Source of the DNA: an uncultured bacterium
Lineage (GTDB): Bacteria; Cyanobacteriota; Vampirovibrionia; Gastranaerophilales; Gastranaerophilaceae
Length of the DNA stretch: 64,000 nt
Assembly (NCBI GenBank): GCA_902462155.1
Contig: CABQAQ010000002.1
Coordinates: forward strand, 62,001-126,000
Direction: 5' to 3'
In this document: positions 35,011 to 44,645 of the stretch, piece by piece
How the letters are laid out: every line of letters begins with the position of its first letter
Position numbering within the stretch: the first letter of the stretch is position 1
Position numbers and translations under genes: made by a program
The notes under the pieces: model-generated
Told to the model about the DNA's origin: nothing
What the model saw: the letters and a program-made list of their open reading frames with translations, nothing else
Database searches by the model: none

Positions 35011-36017
35011 TTTTAGTAACCGGAGGAGCAGGATACATAGGTAGTCATTGCGTATTAGCACTTATTAAAGCAGGTCATGATGTAGTAATATTTGATAGTT
35101 TAGAATTAGGTCATAAAGAAATCATAGATAAGTTAAAATCATTAAAATATAAAGGGGAAGTAGTAGATTTTATCTTAGGTGATTTAAAAAATATAGAAGA
35201 AATAAAAGAAGTCTTTCAAAAACATAAAATAGAAAGTGTAATTCATTTTGCAGCATATTCGCAAGTCGGTGAATCAATGAAAGATCCAGAGAAATATTAT
35301 TATAATAATGTATACGGCACATTAAATTTATTAAAAATAATGAAAGAAAATGAAGTAGATAAAATAGTATTTTCATCAACAGCAGCAACGTATGGAGAAC
35401 CTAAATATACACCAATAGACGAACAACACCCACAGGAGCCTATAAATCCTTATGGGAATTCAAAGTTAATGGTAGAAAAGATTTTAGATGACTATAATCG
35501 TGCATATAATTTAAGGAGTGTAAGATTAAGATATTTTAATGTAGTAGGAGCAGATATAGAATCAAGGATAGGAGAATGGCATAATATAGAAACACATTTA
35601 GTTCCAAATATATTAAAGTCAACATTTTCAGACTCAAAAGTATTTGAAATATATGGTGATGATTATCCAACACCTGATGGTACCTGTATAAGAGATTATA
35701 TAGATGTAGAAGATTTAGCTTCTGCACATATTTTAGCATTAAAATATTTACAGAATAACGGAGAAACTTGTTATTTAAATTTAGGAACAAATAACGGAAA
35801 TAGTGTAAAAGAAGTTTTTAATATTTGTAAAGAAGTAACTTGTAAAAATATATTAGTTAATATAAAATCAAGAAGAGAAGGAGATCCTTGTATCTTAGTC
35901 GCAGATAATAAAAAAGCATTAGAAATATTAGGCTGGAGTCCTGAATATAGTTTAGAAAAAAGTGTAAAATCTGCTTATGAATGGGAAAAGGTACAGCAAA
36001 AGAGAGTATGTGTATAA
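35007..36017 (+). CDS. galE: UDP-glucose 4-epimerase
   Basis: 336 residues. NAD-binding G-G-A-G-Y-I-G-S-H (6-14); the catalytic Ser-Tyr-Lys set is S-S-T-A-A-T-Y-G (123-130) and Tyr149-x3-Lys153 in P-Y-G-N-S-K. R-Y-F-N-V-V-G-A (about 174-181) and R-D-Y-I-D-V-E-D-L (about 225-233) are also typical. It supplies UDP-galactose directly to Glf, with which it is translationally coupled by a 4 bp overlap; a ribosome site AAGGAGG lies within the end of glf. Confidence 0.97.
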   Translation: MILVTGGAGYIGSHCVLALIKAGHDVVIFDSLELGHKEIIDKLKSLKYKGEVVDFILGDLKNIEEIKEVFQKHKIESVIHFAAYSQVGESMKDPEKYYYNNVYGTLNLLKIMKENEVDKIVFSSTAATYGEPKYTPIDEQHPQEPINPYGNSKLMVEKILDDYNRAYNLRSVRLRYFNVVGADIESRIGEWHNIETHLVPNILKSTFSDSKVFEIYGDDYPTPDGTCIRDYIDVEDLASAHILALKYLQNNGETCYLNLGTNNGNSVKEVFNICKEVTCKNILVNIKSRREGDPCILVADNKKALEILGWSPEYSLEKSVKSAYEWEKVQQKRVCV

Positions 36018-36094
36018 ATTATAAAAATATTGATATATCTGAAAAAATAATATTAAAATCTTGCCTAAAACTAAATAGAAAAAGGAGCATCTAA

Positions 36095-37180
36095 GTGCAA
36101 AAAATCAAAGTATCAATTATTGTTCCTATTTATAATATGCAAAAATATTTAAAACAATGTTTAGATAGTATAATAAGTCAAAGTTTAGAAGAAATAGAAA
36201 TTATATGTGTAAATGATGGCTCAACTGATTCTTCAAAAGAAATATTAGAAGAATATAAAAATAAACAAAAAGATAAAAAAGAAATAATAATAATCAATAA
36301 AAATAATACAGGCTATGGTGATACTATGAATATAGGCTTATCACAAGCAAGAGGAGAATATATAGGTATAGTCGAGTCTGATGATTTTGTTGATAAAAAA
36401 ATGTTTGAAGATTTATATAATTTAGCAAAAGCGAATGATTCAGATATTGTAAAATCAGATTGGTACGATTATTGGACAGAGTCTGGTAAATCTATAAAGC
36501 AAGGTAAATTGACAAAATTTAAAAACAGATCATTTAATCCAAGAGAGTGTAAATCTTTATTTCGAATAAAACCTACAATTTGGAGTGCTATTTATAAAAA
36601 AGAGTTATTAAATAGTAATAATATAAGATTTCTTAATACTCCAGGAGCAAGTTATCAAGATACATCATTTTGGTTTAAAGCATTAAGTTTAGCGAATAAA
36701 ATAACACTTACAGATAAAGCTTATTTATATTATAGGCAAGACAATTCTAACTCATCAGTAAAAAATTCCGGAAAGATTTATTGTTTATGTGAAGAATATG
36801 ATGAAATTAATAAGTTTTTAGATAGTAATTTAAATTTAAAGAAAAATTTTAATATAGAGAAATTAATTAATCAATATTTTGGTTATTTATGGAATCTAGA
36901 GAGAATAGCACCTGAGTTTCAGGGTGAATTTTTGGATAAATTTTCATCAGTTTTTAATAATGCTTTAAAAAATAAAGAAATAAATAATGAATTTTTTAAA
37001 AAGGTTGATAAAAAAAGATTTAGTTTATTATTAAAAAATAAAGAAAAATATCTAAAGACAATGAAAAATGATATAAAAAAGAGGAAGTGGAAAAATTTAA
37101 GAAGACATATATTGTCAATTAAAATAAATAAGAAAAGATTAAGTTTAAAATTATTAGGTAAGCAAATATTGGAGATATAA
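36095..37180 (+). CDS. Glycosyltransferase family 2
   Basis: 361 residues from GTG 36095, after AAAGGAG. The GT-A fold starts with V-S-I-I-V-P-I-Y-N-M-Q-K-Y-L (5-18), C-V-N-D-G-S-T-D-S-S (about 38-47) and V-E-S-D-D-F-V (about 91-97, the D-x-D). It adds an unknown sugar to a surface glycan. Residues 335-361 form a basic amphipathic tail, R-H-I-L-S-I-K-I-N-K-K-R followed by L-S-L-K-L-L-G-K-Q, which recurs in variant form in neighbouring proteins. It begins the long unidirectional run that continues with the ABC exporter 2 bp downstream. Confidence 0.93.
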   Translation: MQKIKVSIIVPIYNMQKYLKQCLDSIISQSLEEIEIICVNDGSTDSSKEILEEYKNKQKDKKEIIIINKNNTGYGDTMNIGLSQARGEYIGIVESDDFVDKKMFEDLYNLAKANDSDIVKSDWYDYWTESGKSIKQGKLTKFKNRSFNPRECKSLFRIKPTIWSAIYKKELLNSNNIRFLNTPGASYQDTSFWFKALSLANKITLTDKAYLYYRQDNSNSSVKNSGKIYCLCEEYDEINKFLDSNLNLKKNFNIEKLINQYFGYLWNLERIAPEFQGEFLDKFSSVFNNALKNKEINNEFFKKVDKKRFSLLLKNKEKYLKTMKNDIKKRKWKNLRRHILSIKINKKRLSLKLLGKQILEI

Positions 37181-37182
37181 AA

Positions 37183-38994
37183 ATGTTCTTTAGTGTACGA
37201 GAGGATAGTATCTTAGAAAAGATATGGAATAGAATAAACAATTTACAATTTGTAATAAATTATAGGAATATGTGGCCATACATAAAGCCATATTGGTTTA
37301 GAGCTTTATTAGCGATACTGATATGTATTCCAATAGGATCATTAGATGCGGTAATAGCCTTATCATTAAAGCCGTATATGGATTTGGTAATGGTAGAGAA
37401 GACAGTACAATCACCTTGGTATATTCCATTTGGAATAGTAGCCTTTACAAGTATCCAAGGAGGATTAAATTATTTAGCAACATATTTAAATACTTGGGTT
37501 GGAGCTAAAATAACAAATGGTCTTAAAGAAGATCTGTTTAATAAAATGTTGACTTTTGAAACATCATATTTTGATAAACAGAATTCAGGAGATGTTGTAT
37601 TTACATTTAATAATAATGCGGATTTAGCTTGTACTGGCTTGTTAACAAATTTAAAGACTTTTATGCAAAGACTATTTTCATCTATATCATTAGTGTTTGT
37701 ATTAATATATAATTCTTGGCAACTTGCATTAATAGCAATAGTGGTATTAGGTTGTGCATTTTTACCGGTAGCAAGGATAAGAAAAAGAATTAATAGTGTA
37801 ATGTCAAAGACAATAGCAGCCGGATCAGCTGTAATAACTTCTTATAATGAGGCTTATGCCGGTAATAAAACTATTGCTTCTTATAATTTAACTAATCAAC
37901 AGGCTTCTAAATTTAAAGAGCTATTAAATAATATATTTAGTTTACAGATAAAGATGGTGCAAAGAACTTCTTGGTTATCACCAATGATGCATGTGATCGT
38001 ATCTATTGGGATCGGATTGGCAATTGGATATGGTAGCCATTTAATACTAACAAAACAGATTACAAGCGGTAACTTTGTATCATTTATCACAGCATTGATT
38101 ATGCTTTATACTCCTATTAAGAATTTAGGTAATAATTTTAATCAAGTACAGTTATCATTTATGGCTATAGAAAGAGTATTTGATATATTAAATGCAGAAC
38201 CAAAAATAAAAGATAAGCCAAATGCAAAAGTTTTAACTCCACAATATTCTAAGATTGAATTTAAGGATGTATGTTTTGAATATCAAAAAGGTATTCCTGT
38301 TTTAAATCATATAAATTTAGAAGTGAAAAAAGGTGAAACAGTAGCATTTGTAGGTAATTCCGGTGGAGGAAAAACAACTATAGTAAATCTTTTACCAAGA
38401 TTTTATGATGTAATATCAGGATCTATTCAGATTGATGGTATAGATATAAGAGATTATTCTTTAGGTAGTTTAAGAGATAACATAGCTATAGTATTTCAAG
38501 ATAATTTTTTATTTTCAGGAACAATAAAAGAAAATATAATGTTAGGTAATGAAAAAGCGAGTGAATCCGAATTAAATGCAGCTATAAAAATGGCATATTT
38601 AGATGATTTTATTTCCGAATTAAAAGATGGAGTAAATACAGAAATAGGAGAGAGAGGAGTATTATTATCGGGAGGTCAAAAGCAAAGGGTGGCAATAGCA
38701 CGAGCTTTTTTAAAGAACGCACCTATTGTTATTTTAGATGAAGCTACTTCTGCTTTAGATAATAAGGCAGAGGCTATTGTACAGAAAGCTATTGATAATT
38801 TAATGAAAGATAAGACTGTATTTGTAATTGCACATAGATTATCTACTATTCAGAATGCGGATAAAATTGTTGTTATAAATCAGGGAGAAATTTCAGAAAT
38901 AGGTAATCATGTATCGTTACTTAATATTGAAAATGGGGCATATAAAGCTTTATATAATGCACAATTTAAAAAGCAAGAGGTTTTAAGTTATTAA
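37183..38994 (+). CDS. MsbA-like ABC exporter (fused permease and ATPase)
   Basis: 603 residues. The six-helix membrane domain covers about 25-325 (with Y-F-D-K-Q-N-S-G-D-V near 127-136). The ATPase has Walker A V-G-N-S-G-G-G-K-T-T (about 390-399), signature L-S-G-G-Q-K-Q-R (about 496-503), Walker B I-V-I-L-D-E-A-T-S-A-L-D (about 517-528) and H-R-L (about 552-554). This half-transporter type forms a homodimer that flips lipids or lipid-linked glycans across the inner membrane. Lying between glycosyltransferases with 2 bp gaps on both sides, it probably exports the product of this cluster. Confidence 0.95.
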   Translation: MFFSVREDSILEKIWNRINNLQFVINYRNMWPYIKPYWFRALLAILICIPIGSLDAVIALSLKPYMDLVMVEKTVQSPWYIPFGIVAFTSIQGGLNYLATYLNTWVGAKITNGLKEDLFNKMLTFETSYFDKQNSGDVVFTFNNNADLACTGLLTNLKTFMQRLFSSISLVFVLIYNSWQLALIAIVVLGCAFLPVARIRKRINSVMSKTIAAGSAVITSYNEAYAGNKTIASYNLTNQQASKFKELLNNIFSLQIKMVQRTSWLSPMMHVIVSIGIGLAIGYGSHLILTKQITSGNFVSFITALIMLYTPIKNLGNNFNQVQLSFMAIERVFDILNAEPKIKDKPNAKVLTPQYSKIEFKDVCFEYQKGIPVLNHINLEVKKGETVAFVGNSGGGKTTIVNLLPRFYDVISGSIQIDGIDIRDYSLGSLRDNIAIVFQDNFLFSGTIKENIMLGNEKASESELNAAIKMAYLDDFISELKDGVNTEIGERGVLLSGGQKQRVAIARAFLKNAPIVILDEATSALDNKAEAIVQKAIDNLMKDKTVFVIAHRLSTIQNADKIVVINQGEISEIGNHVSLLNIENGAYKALYNAQFKKQEVLSY

Positions 38995-38996
38995 AA

Positions 38997-40913
38997 ATGC
39001 TTAATTCTTCTAATTTAAAACATAATATAAAAATTTTTATTCCTTATATTAATCACAAAATTAATTTGGAAAATTTGGATATAGATTCTAAAATTTTAGA
39101 TTTTATTGATTTTAAAAATATCAAAAGCTATATAAATGGATTTAAGTTTACGAATGATATAGGTGATAATTTCTTCAGAAATTTTTTAAACTTATTTAAT
39201 TTAGAGAATAATTTTAGAAGAAGTTTTCCAAATTTTATTTTTCAACTATTAATGTGTAAATATGAAAATATTAAACAAGATAAGTTTGCATTTGATTATA
39301 TAGGTTTTTTTGAAGATAGACGTTTTTTAAATTTTGGTGTTCAAGATCAGAATTTTCATTTTATTAATTTTAACAACAAAGCTAAAAATTTAGCAAATTT
39401 GAATGATGATACTATTAAATCTTATATTAAAAATTATGATTTAATTTTACCTTATAAAACAAGTTTTTTTTCTAAAGGATTAGAAGATTATAGTAGTGCT
39501 TATCATTATTATTCTAATGTAGGATTTAAGGAGCATATTGATAAATTAAGTTTTATAATTTCCAGAGATTATCCTAATTTTATAAATGCGAAGAACAAAT
39601 TTTTTGAATCTAAAGATGGAATTATTTTTCAGATTTTTATTATGAATAAAAATTATTTTCATCAATATATTAATTTTGTTATTAATATTTTTAATCAATT
39701 TTCAGATAATATTTTAATTTTAGATAAATTAGATCAAATTAGTTTTATGAATATTTTATCTGAAATTTTGTTTAATATTTTTATTAATTATATTGAATTA
39801 AATGACAAAAAAGTAAGAATATATTTTACAAAATCTATAGCCTATAAAGATGTACCCGGTTTAGACATAGATATTGATTATTCTAAAGTTAACTTAATGA
39901 AAAATGTAGCTGTTAAAGATGATACTGATAATAAGAATACAGAACTTATTAAAAACAATGAAGAGAATATAAATATAGTATTTTCAATTGATGATAAATA
40001 TATCAAACATTTTAGTGCAACTTTAGTTTCTATATTAAAAAATAGTAATCAATATGTAAATTTTAATATATTTATTTTAGATGGTGGAATATCTTTAAAG
40101 AATAAAAATAAAATAAATGAATTAAAAAAAATTAGAGATTTTAAATTAAATTTTATAAAAATTGATAATAATTATTTTCAAGACTTACCTTTAAATCGCA
40201 AATATATCTCAATAGCAACTTATTACCGTTTACTTTTACCTGAGATATTAAATAATAATATAGAAAAAATCATATATTTAGATTCAGATATCATAGTAAA
40301 TCAAGATATATCTAAATTATGGGATATAAATATAGAGAATTATTACGCACTTGTAGTAGAAGATGAAGGTAGTCTGCATCAGATTCAGAGATTAAAGTTG
40401 CCATTAATGAATAATTATTTTAATGCAGGAGTTATTGTTTTTAATATAAAGAAGTTAAAATCAATTGATTTTCAGAAGCTATGGAAACAGTATTATATAG
40501 AAAACGAAGATCTTATAAAATTACAAGATCAAGATATATTAAATGGTGTATTAAATGGTTATTGTAAATTTATAGACTTAAACTGGAATGCAAATGGAAG
40601 AATATATAGCGAAAATATTTATGAGAATAATTATACAGAAGAACAGTTAAAAAATGCAGCCTATAATCCATTCATTATTCATTATACCGACGAAAATAAG
40701 CCTTGGATGATGTGCTGTACACATCCTTTGAAATTTGAATATTTGAAATATTTATACTATACTTCTTATAAGTTTGACTTTATTTTATATTTTATGAAGT
40801 CTATTTTATTTAAACCATTTGTTTATTTTAAACACAATAGAAGAAAGTTAATTAGTATAAAATTTAATAAAAGAGAAAAATCATTAAAAATTTTAGGAAA
40901 AAAAATAATATAA
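38997..40913 (+). CDS. Two-domain protein: unknown N-terminal region + GT8 glycosyltransferase
   Basis: 638 residues. Residues 1-310 are a Phe/Asn/Ile-rich region; part of it (Y-D-L-I-L-P-Y-K-T, then Y-S-S-A-Y-H-Y, and K-D-G-I-I-F-Q-I-F-I-M) looks like a DUF4422-type glycosyltransferase, a low-certainty call. Residues about 321-600 are a complete GT8 domain: N-I-V-F-S-I-D-D-K-Y-I, I-I-Y-L-D-S-D-I-I-V (about 425-434) with the D-x-D, F-N-A-G-V-I-V-F-N (about 475-483), D-Q-D-I-L-N and I-I-H-Y-T. The last 25 residues carry the basic R-K-L-I-S-I-K-F-N-K-R segment then L-K-I-L-G-K-K. It is probably a bifunctional glycosyltransferase. Confidence 0.85.
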   Translation: MLNSSNLKHNIKIFIPYINHKINLENLDIDSKILDFIDFKNIKSYINGFKFTNDIGDNFFRNFLNLFNLENNFRRSFPNFIFQLLMCKYENIKQDKFAFDYIGFFEDRRFLNFGVQDQNFHFINFNNKAKNLANLNDDTIKSYIKNYDLILPYKTSFFSKGLEDYSSAYHYYSNVGFKEHIDKLSFIISRDYPNFINAKNKFFESKDGIIFQIFIMNKNYFHQYINFVINIFNQFSDNILILDKLDQISFMNILSEILFNIFINYIELNDKKVRIYFTKSIAYKDVPGLDIDIDYSKVNLMKNVAVKDDTDNKNTELIKNNEENINIVFSIDDKYIKHFSATLVSILKNSNQYVNFNIFILDGGISLKNKNKINELKKIRDFKLNFIKIDNNYFQDLPLNRKYISIATYYRLLLPEILNNNIEKIIYLDSDIIVNQDISKLWDINIENYYALVVEDEGSLHQIQRLKLPLMNNYFNAGVIVFNIKKLKSIDFQKLWKQYYIENEDLIKLQDQDILNGVLNGYCKFIDLNWNANGRIYSENIYENNYTEEQLKNAAYNPFIIHYTDENKPWMMCCTHPLKFEYLKYLYYTSYKFDFILYFMKSILFKPFVYFKHNRRKLISIKFNKREKSLKILGKKII

Positions 40914-40930
40914 TAAAGGAGGATATAGGT

Positions 40931-42664
40931 TTGGAACAAAAAAATAATGTTATAAATATATGCTTTTCATCAGATAATAATTATGCACAGCATATGTCAG
41001 TAGCTATTACATCAATATTAAAGAACACTAAAGAAGAAAATCAGTATAATTTTTTTGTTTTAGATGGTGGTATTTCAGACAAAAATAAGAAAAATATCGA
41101 GAAATTAAAAAAGATAAAAAATTTTTCAATAAAGTACATAAAAGTAAACAAAGATGATTTTAAAACTTGTCCAATGACAGGATATGTAAACTATATAACA
41201 TTACCTACATATTATAGATTCAAGATTCCATCATTAATTGAAGAAGATAAAGTATTATATATAGATTGTGACATAATAGTAAAAAAAGATATAGCAGAAT
41301 TATTTAATACTGATATAGAAAACTATTATCTAGCAGCGGTACCGGAGGTATCTCAACATACGCATAAACCAAGAGTGAATATAGAAGGTGATAATTGGTA
41401 TTGTAATGCAGGAGTATTGCTGATAAATAATAAAAAATGGAGAGAAGATAATATAGAAAAAAAATTATTTGATTATTCTATTAATCCTGATATGGAAATA
41501 ATTTATCAAGATCAAGATATAATAAATCAAGTATTAAAATATCACATAAAGTATTTACCTTTGAATTGGAATGTTCAACACGGTACTATATGCTGGGATC
41601 AATCTTATTTATATCACCAAAAAGAAAGACTAAAAGCAATAGAAGATCCATATATAATCCATTATACACATAAATATAAACCTTGGAATATAAAATGCAC
41701 AAATAAATTTAGAAATGAGTATTTTAAATATTTGAAATTAACTCCATATAAGAATCAGTTTTATATTATAAAAATAAAAAAATTAATTCGCTCTTTTATT
41801 AAAGGTTTATTTTCTATAAATAAAAAAGAGTTTGAATTCATTATAAGAATACTTGGTATAAAATTTAGTTTTAAAAGAAAACATAATATTTTATTATCCC
41901 AATTATATAATCTAAGTAATCAAAATCAGGAAATTAAGAAGCAAAATTATGAACTATTACAAAAAATTCATAATGATTTGAACTGGATGAAACATCCGTT
42001 ATATTGTATTGATGGAGGGGTAAATACAATATTCAGATATATGACAGGTATTCAGTTAACAAAAGATTATCAAACAGAGAGAGTTGTTGTTTTTGATCCG
42101 GATGAAGCTCCGATAGATCATTATGAAAGATACAAATTTGTAAAAGAATTTATTAACGAAAATGATGAAGTGTTGGATATAGCTTGTGGAGTAGGTTATG
42201 GATCTGCTGATATAGCAAAGAAAGCAAAAAGAGTTTTAGGTGTGGATATTAATAATCCTTCTGTTAATTTTGCAAACAAAATTTTTGCTTGTGATAATTT
42301 ATCCTATAAATGTGCCAATGCTTTAGAATTAGATTTAGAAGAAAAGTTTGATAAAATAGTATCATTTGAAACCATAGAGCATATTATTGAAGATGAAAAA
42401 TTCCTTTTAAAATTAAATTCATTTTTAAAAGATGATGGAATATTAATTTGTTCTGTGCCAAATCAAACAATCTTTCCATATGATCCAAAGAAAGTGCCTT
42501 TTCATATTAAGCATTATACTGTAAATGATATATTGGATTTATTAAATAAAACAGGTTTTTGTATTGAAGACATATATTTTCAATATGAAAATGAAAACCA
42601 TAAAGTATTAAAAAAAGAAGGAGAAGAAGGTTATACAATTGTGTGTGTAGCTAGGAAAAAATAA
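40931..42664 (+). CDS. GT8 glycosyltransferase fused to SAM methyltransferase
   Basis: 577 residues from TTG 40931, preceded by AAAGGAGG. The GT8 domain (1-275) has I-C-F-S-S-D-N-N-Y-A, L-Y-I-D-C-D-I-I-V (about 108-116), C-N-A-G-V-L-L-I-N (about 158-166), D-Q-D-I-I-N and I-I-H-Y-T. A linker (about 285-320) contains the basic motif I-R-I-L-G-I-K-F-S-F-K-R-K. The second catalytic domain (about 395-577) is a class I methyltransferase with V-L-D-I-A-C-G-V-G-Y-G-S-A (about 415-427) and I-V-S-F-E-T-I-E-H-I. It probably adds and then methylates a sugar. Confidence 0.92.
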   Translation: MEQKNNVINICFSSDNNYAQHMSVAITSILKNTKEENQYNFFVLDGGISDKNKKNIEKLKKIKNFSIKYIKVNKDDFKTCPMTGYVNYITLPTYYRFKIPSLIEEDKVLYIDCDIIVKKDIAELFNTDIENYYLAAVPEVSQHTHKPRVNIEGDNWYCNAGVLLINNKKWREDNIEKKLFDYSINPDMEIIYQDQDIINQVLKYHIKYLPLNWNVQHGTICWDQSYLYHQKERLKAIEDPYIIHYTHKYKPWNIKCTNKFRNEYFKYLKLTPYKNQFYIIKIKKLIRSFIKGLFSINKKEFEFIIRILGIKFSFKRKHNILLSQLYNLSNQNQEIKKQNYELLQKIHNDLNWMKHPLYCIDGGVNTIFRYMTGIQLTKDYQTERVVVFDPDEAPIDHYERYKFVKEFINENDEVLDIACGVGYGSADIAKKAKRVLGVDINNPSVNFANKIFACDNLSYKCANALELDLEEKFDKIVSFETIEHIIEDEKFLLKLNSFLKDDGILICSVPNQTIFPYDPKKVPFHIKHYTVNDILDLLNKTGFCIEDIYFQYENENHKVLKKEGEEGYTIVCVARKK

Positions 42665-42666
42665 TT

Positions 42667-43797
42667 ATGTCAAAAATATTTAAAAAGATATTAAATTTTA
42701 TCTTTAGTATTAAAAATAAAAATACCCATAAACAAATTTGTATTTTAGGTATAAAAATAAAGTTCAAAAATAAAAACACTAATGAATCTATAAAACTTGA
42801 TTATAATAATCAGGTTATAGACACTAAAATAGGAAAAATGTTAAGCTTATTTGAATCTTATTTTTACCATAGATGGATAACACAAGCAGATAAGACTTTC
42901 AATTATTTTGTTCAAAATTTAATAACTTCAAATCAAGAAATAATAACACCTAAAATAACACTTATGGTTATTTCAACATTAATAGAAAATAAATCTTTTA
43001 CGCAGGTTGATTTTTTATTACAAAAGTATTTAGAATCGTATCACGAAGATTACATTCACGAATTTTTATTAATTTCTGATTATTTATGTAAAAAAAGAAA
43101 AGTAAATAACGAAAAAATAAGAAAATCTCAAGAATTGTTTAAATTATTAGAATTATCAGAAAAAAATAAAACATTTGATAATTTAATAAAAAATAAAACA
43201 ATAGCAATAGTAGGTAATGGATTAAGTGAGATCGGCAAAAATAAAAAAGATGAAATTGATAGTAAGGATATAGTAATAAGATTCAATAATTTTGCAAATG
43301 ATGAAGAAAAGTATCAAAAGGATTATGGAACGAAAACAGATATTTGGATGATAGCAAATAATTTATATTCCGAAGATGTTTATAAAAAAGATTTAAAAGA
43401 TCTAAAAGCTATATTAATAGAACCTGATTTTTATCATCAAATATTTTCAGATAAGTATGTTGAATTTTTATTAAATATAATAAATTATTATAAAATACCT
43501 ATAATGTCATTAGATTTTGAGTTTAGAAAAAAATTAAGATTAGAAACAAATCTACTATATCCATCGTCAGGTTTTCAGATTATTAAATATGTGTTATCAA
43601 AATCCGAGTCCATCCAAAAAGTAGATTTATATGGATTTAGTTTTCAAGATGAAAATAATCTAGAAGAGAATATACTAAGTAGATATTATGAAAAAAGAGA
43701 AATTCATTTTATGTGGCATAACTTTTTTAAAGAATCAGAAATATTAAAAACAAGTGAAAGGGAGTATAGAGATAATGTTCTTTACAAAGAAATATAA
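42667..43797 (+). CDS. GT29 sialyltransferase-like glycosyltransferase
   Basis: 376 residues. The N-terminus (about 1-40) carries the basic recurrent segment (C-I-L-G-I-K-I-K-F-K-N-K). The catalytic part begins with I-A-I-V-G-N-G-L-S-E-I-G (179-190), then E-I-D-S-K-D-I-V-I-R-F-N-N-F (about 197-210) and D-Y-G-T-K-T-D-I-W-M (about 219-228); this order is the large sialylmotif of GT29. P-S-S-G-F-Q-I-I-K-Y (299-308) is the small sialylmotif. GT29 enzymes transfer sialic acid from CMP-sialic acid. No CMP-sialate synthesis gene is in the window, so the donor may differ. The middle region (60-150) is helical and unknown. Confidence 0.75.
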   Translation: MSKIFKKILNFIFSIKNKNTHKQICILGIKIKFKNKNTNESIKLDYNNQVIDTKIGKMLSLFESYFYHRWITQADKTFNYFVQNLITSNQEIITPKITLMVISTLIENKSFTQVDFLLQKYLESYHEDYIHEFLLISDYLCKKRKVNNEKIRKSQELFKLLELSEKNKTFDNLIKNKTIAIVGNGLSEIGKNKKDEIDSKDIVIRFNNFANDEEKYQKDYGTKTDIWMIANNLYSEDVYKKDLKDLKAILIEPDFYHQIFSDKYVEFLLNIINYYKIPIMSLDFEFRKKLRLETNLLYPSSGFQIIKYVLSKSESIQKVDLYGFSFQDENNLEENILSRYYEKREIHFMWHNFFKESEILKTSEREYRDNVLYKEI

Positions 43798-44632
43798 AAA
43801 TTTAATAAAAGAGAATAATAAAATATTAAAAAATATAGAAAATAAATTTCCAATAACTAATCCACCACAAAAAAAAGAAGAAGAGTATAGATTTATAGAG
43901 TTAAATAAATTATATTTTAAAGTGAGAAATCACTGGTTTTTCAATGAGTTTGAGACACAAGGATGGGAACCACAGACATATTTTACGTATAAAAATTATC
44001 TGACAAAAGAAACAACATACGTTGATATAGGTACTTGGGTTGGTCTTACAGTAATGTTTGCCTCAGAAATAGGTGTAAATAAAATTTATGGTATAGAAGC
44101 AAATAAATTATCTTATGAACTTACTTGTGAAAATTGTAAGATGAATAAATTAACAGAAAAAGCAACTATAGATAACTTATGTATTCTAGATAAAGATAAT
44201 ACTCTTGTACACTTTGGATCTACAAATTCAAGTGAAACATCATCAGCCTCCAGTATAAAAGGGAATTCTTGGTTAATTCCATCAATAAAGCTTATGACAT
44301 ATTTAAAAGAAAAGAATATTCAAGATGATAAACTTTTTATAAAGATAGATATAGAAGGAGCAGAAGAGTTAATTGTAGAAGATCTGAAAAATCTTGCAGA
44401 GAAAAAAGATATTATAATATATTTATCAATACATCCGACATTTTGGGATAATAAAGAGGTAGCCGGTAGAAATATATTAGATGCGTGCTATAAATTTCAA
44501 GAAGTGAAAGATAGTGCAAATAATAACTTAGCAAAAGAAAAACTGGAAGAAATGATCTTTACAGAAGACTCCCATCCTGCGTGGGGAACAATACATGGTA
44601 ATTTCTTTGAAGTGATCTTAATTAATACATAA
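43775..44632 (+). CDS. FkbM-family methyltransferase
   Basis: 285 residues from ATG 43775, 11 nt after AAAGGGAG; a GTG at 43754 overlaps that site. The start overlaps the GT29 gene by 23 bp. SAM-binding Y-V-D-I-G-T-W-V-G-L-T-V (about 81-92) and Y-G-I-E-A-N (about 105-110) are followed by F-I-K-I-D-I-E-G-A-E-E (about 188-198), the FkbM hallmark. These enzymes O-methylate sugars or other natural products. It probably modifies the glycan assembled by its neighbours. Confidence 0.88.
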   Translation: MFFTKKYKNLIKENNKILKNIENKFPITNPPQKKEEEYRFIELNKLYFKVRNHWFFNEFETQGWEPQTYFTYKNYLTKETTYVDIGTWVGLTVMFASEIGVNKIYGIEANKLSYELTCENCKMNKLTEKATIDNLCILDKDNTLVHFGSTNSSETSSASSIKGNSWLIPSIKLMTYLKEKNIQDDKLFIKIDIEGAEELIVEDLKNLAEKKDIIIYLSIHPTFWDNKEVAGRNILDACYKFQEVKDSANNNLAKEKLEEMIFTEDSHPAWGTIHGNFFEVILINT

Positions 44633-44645
44633 AGGAGTATAAAAA

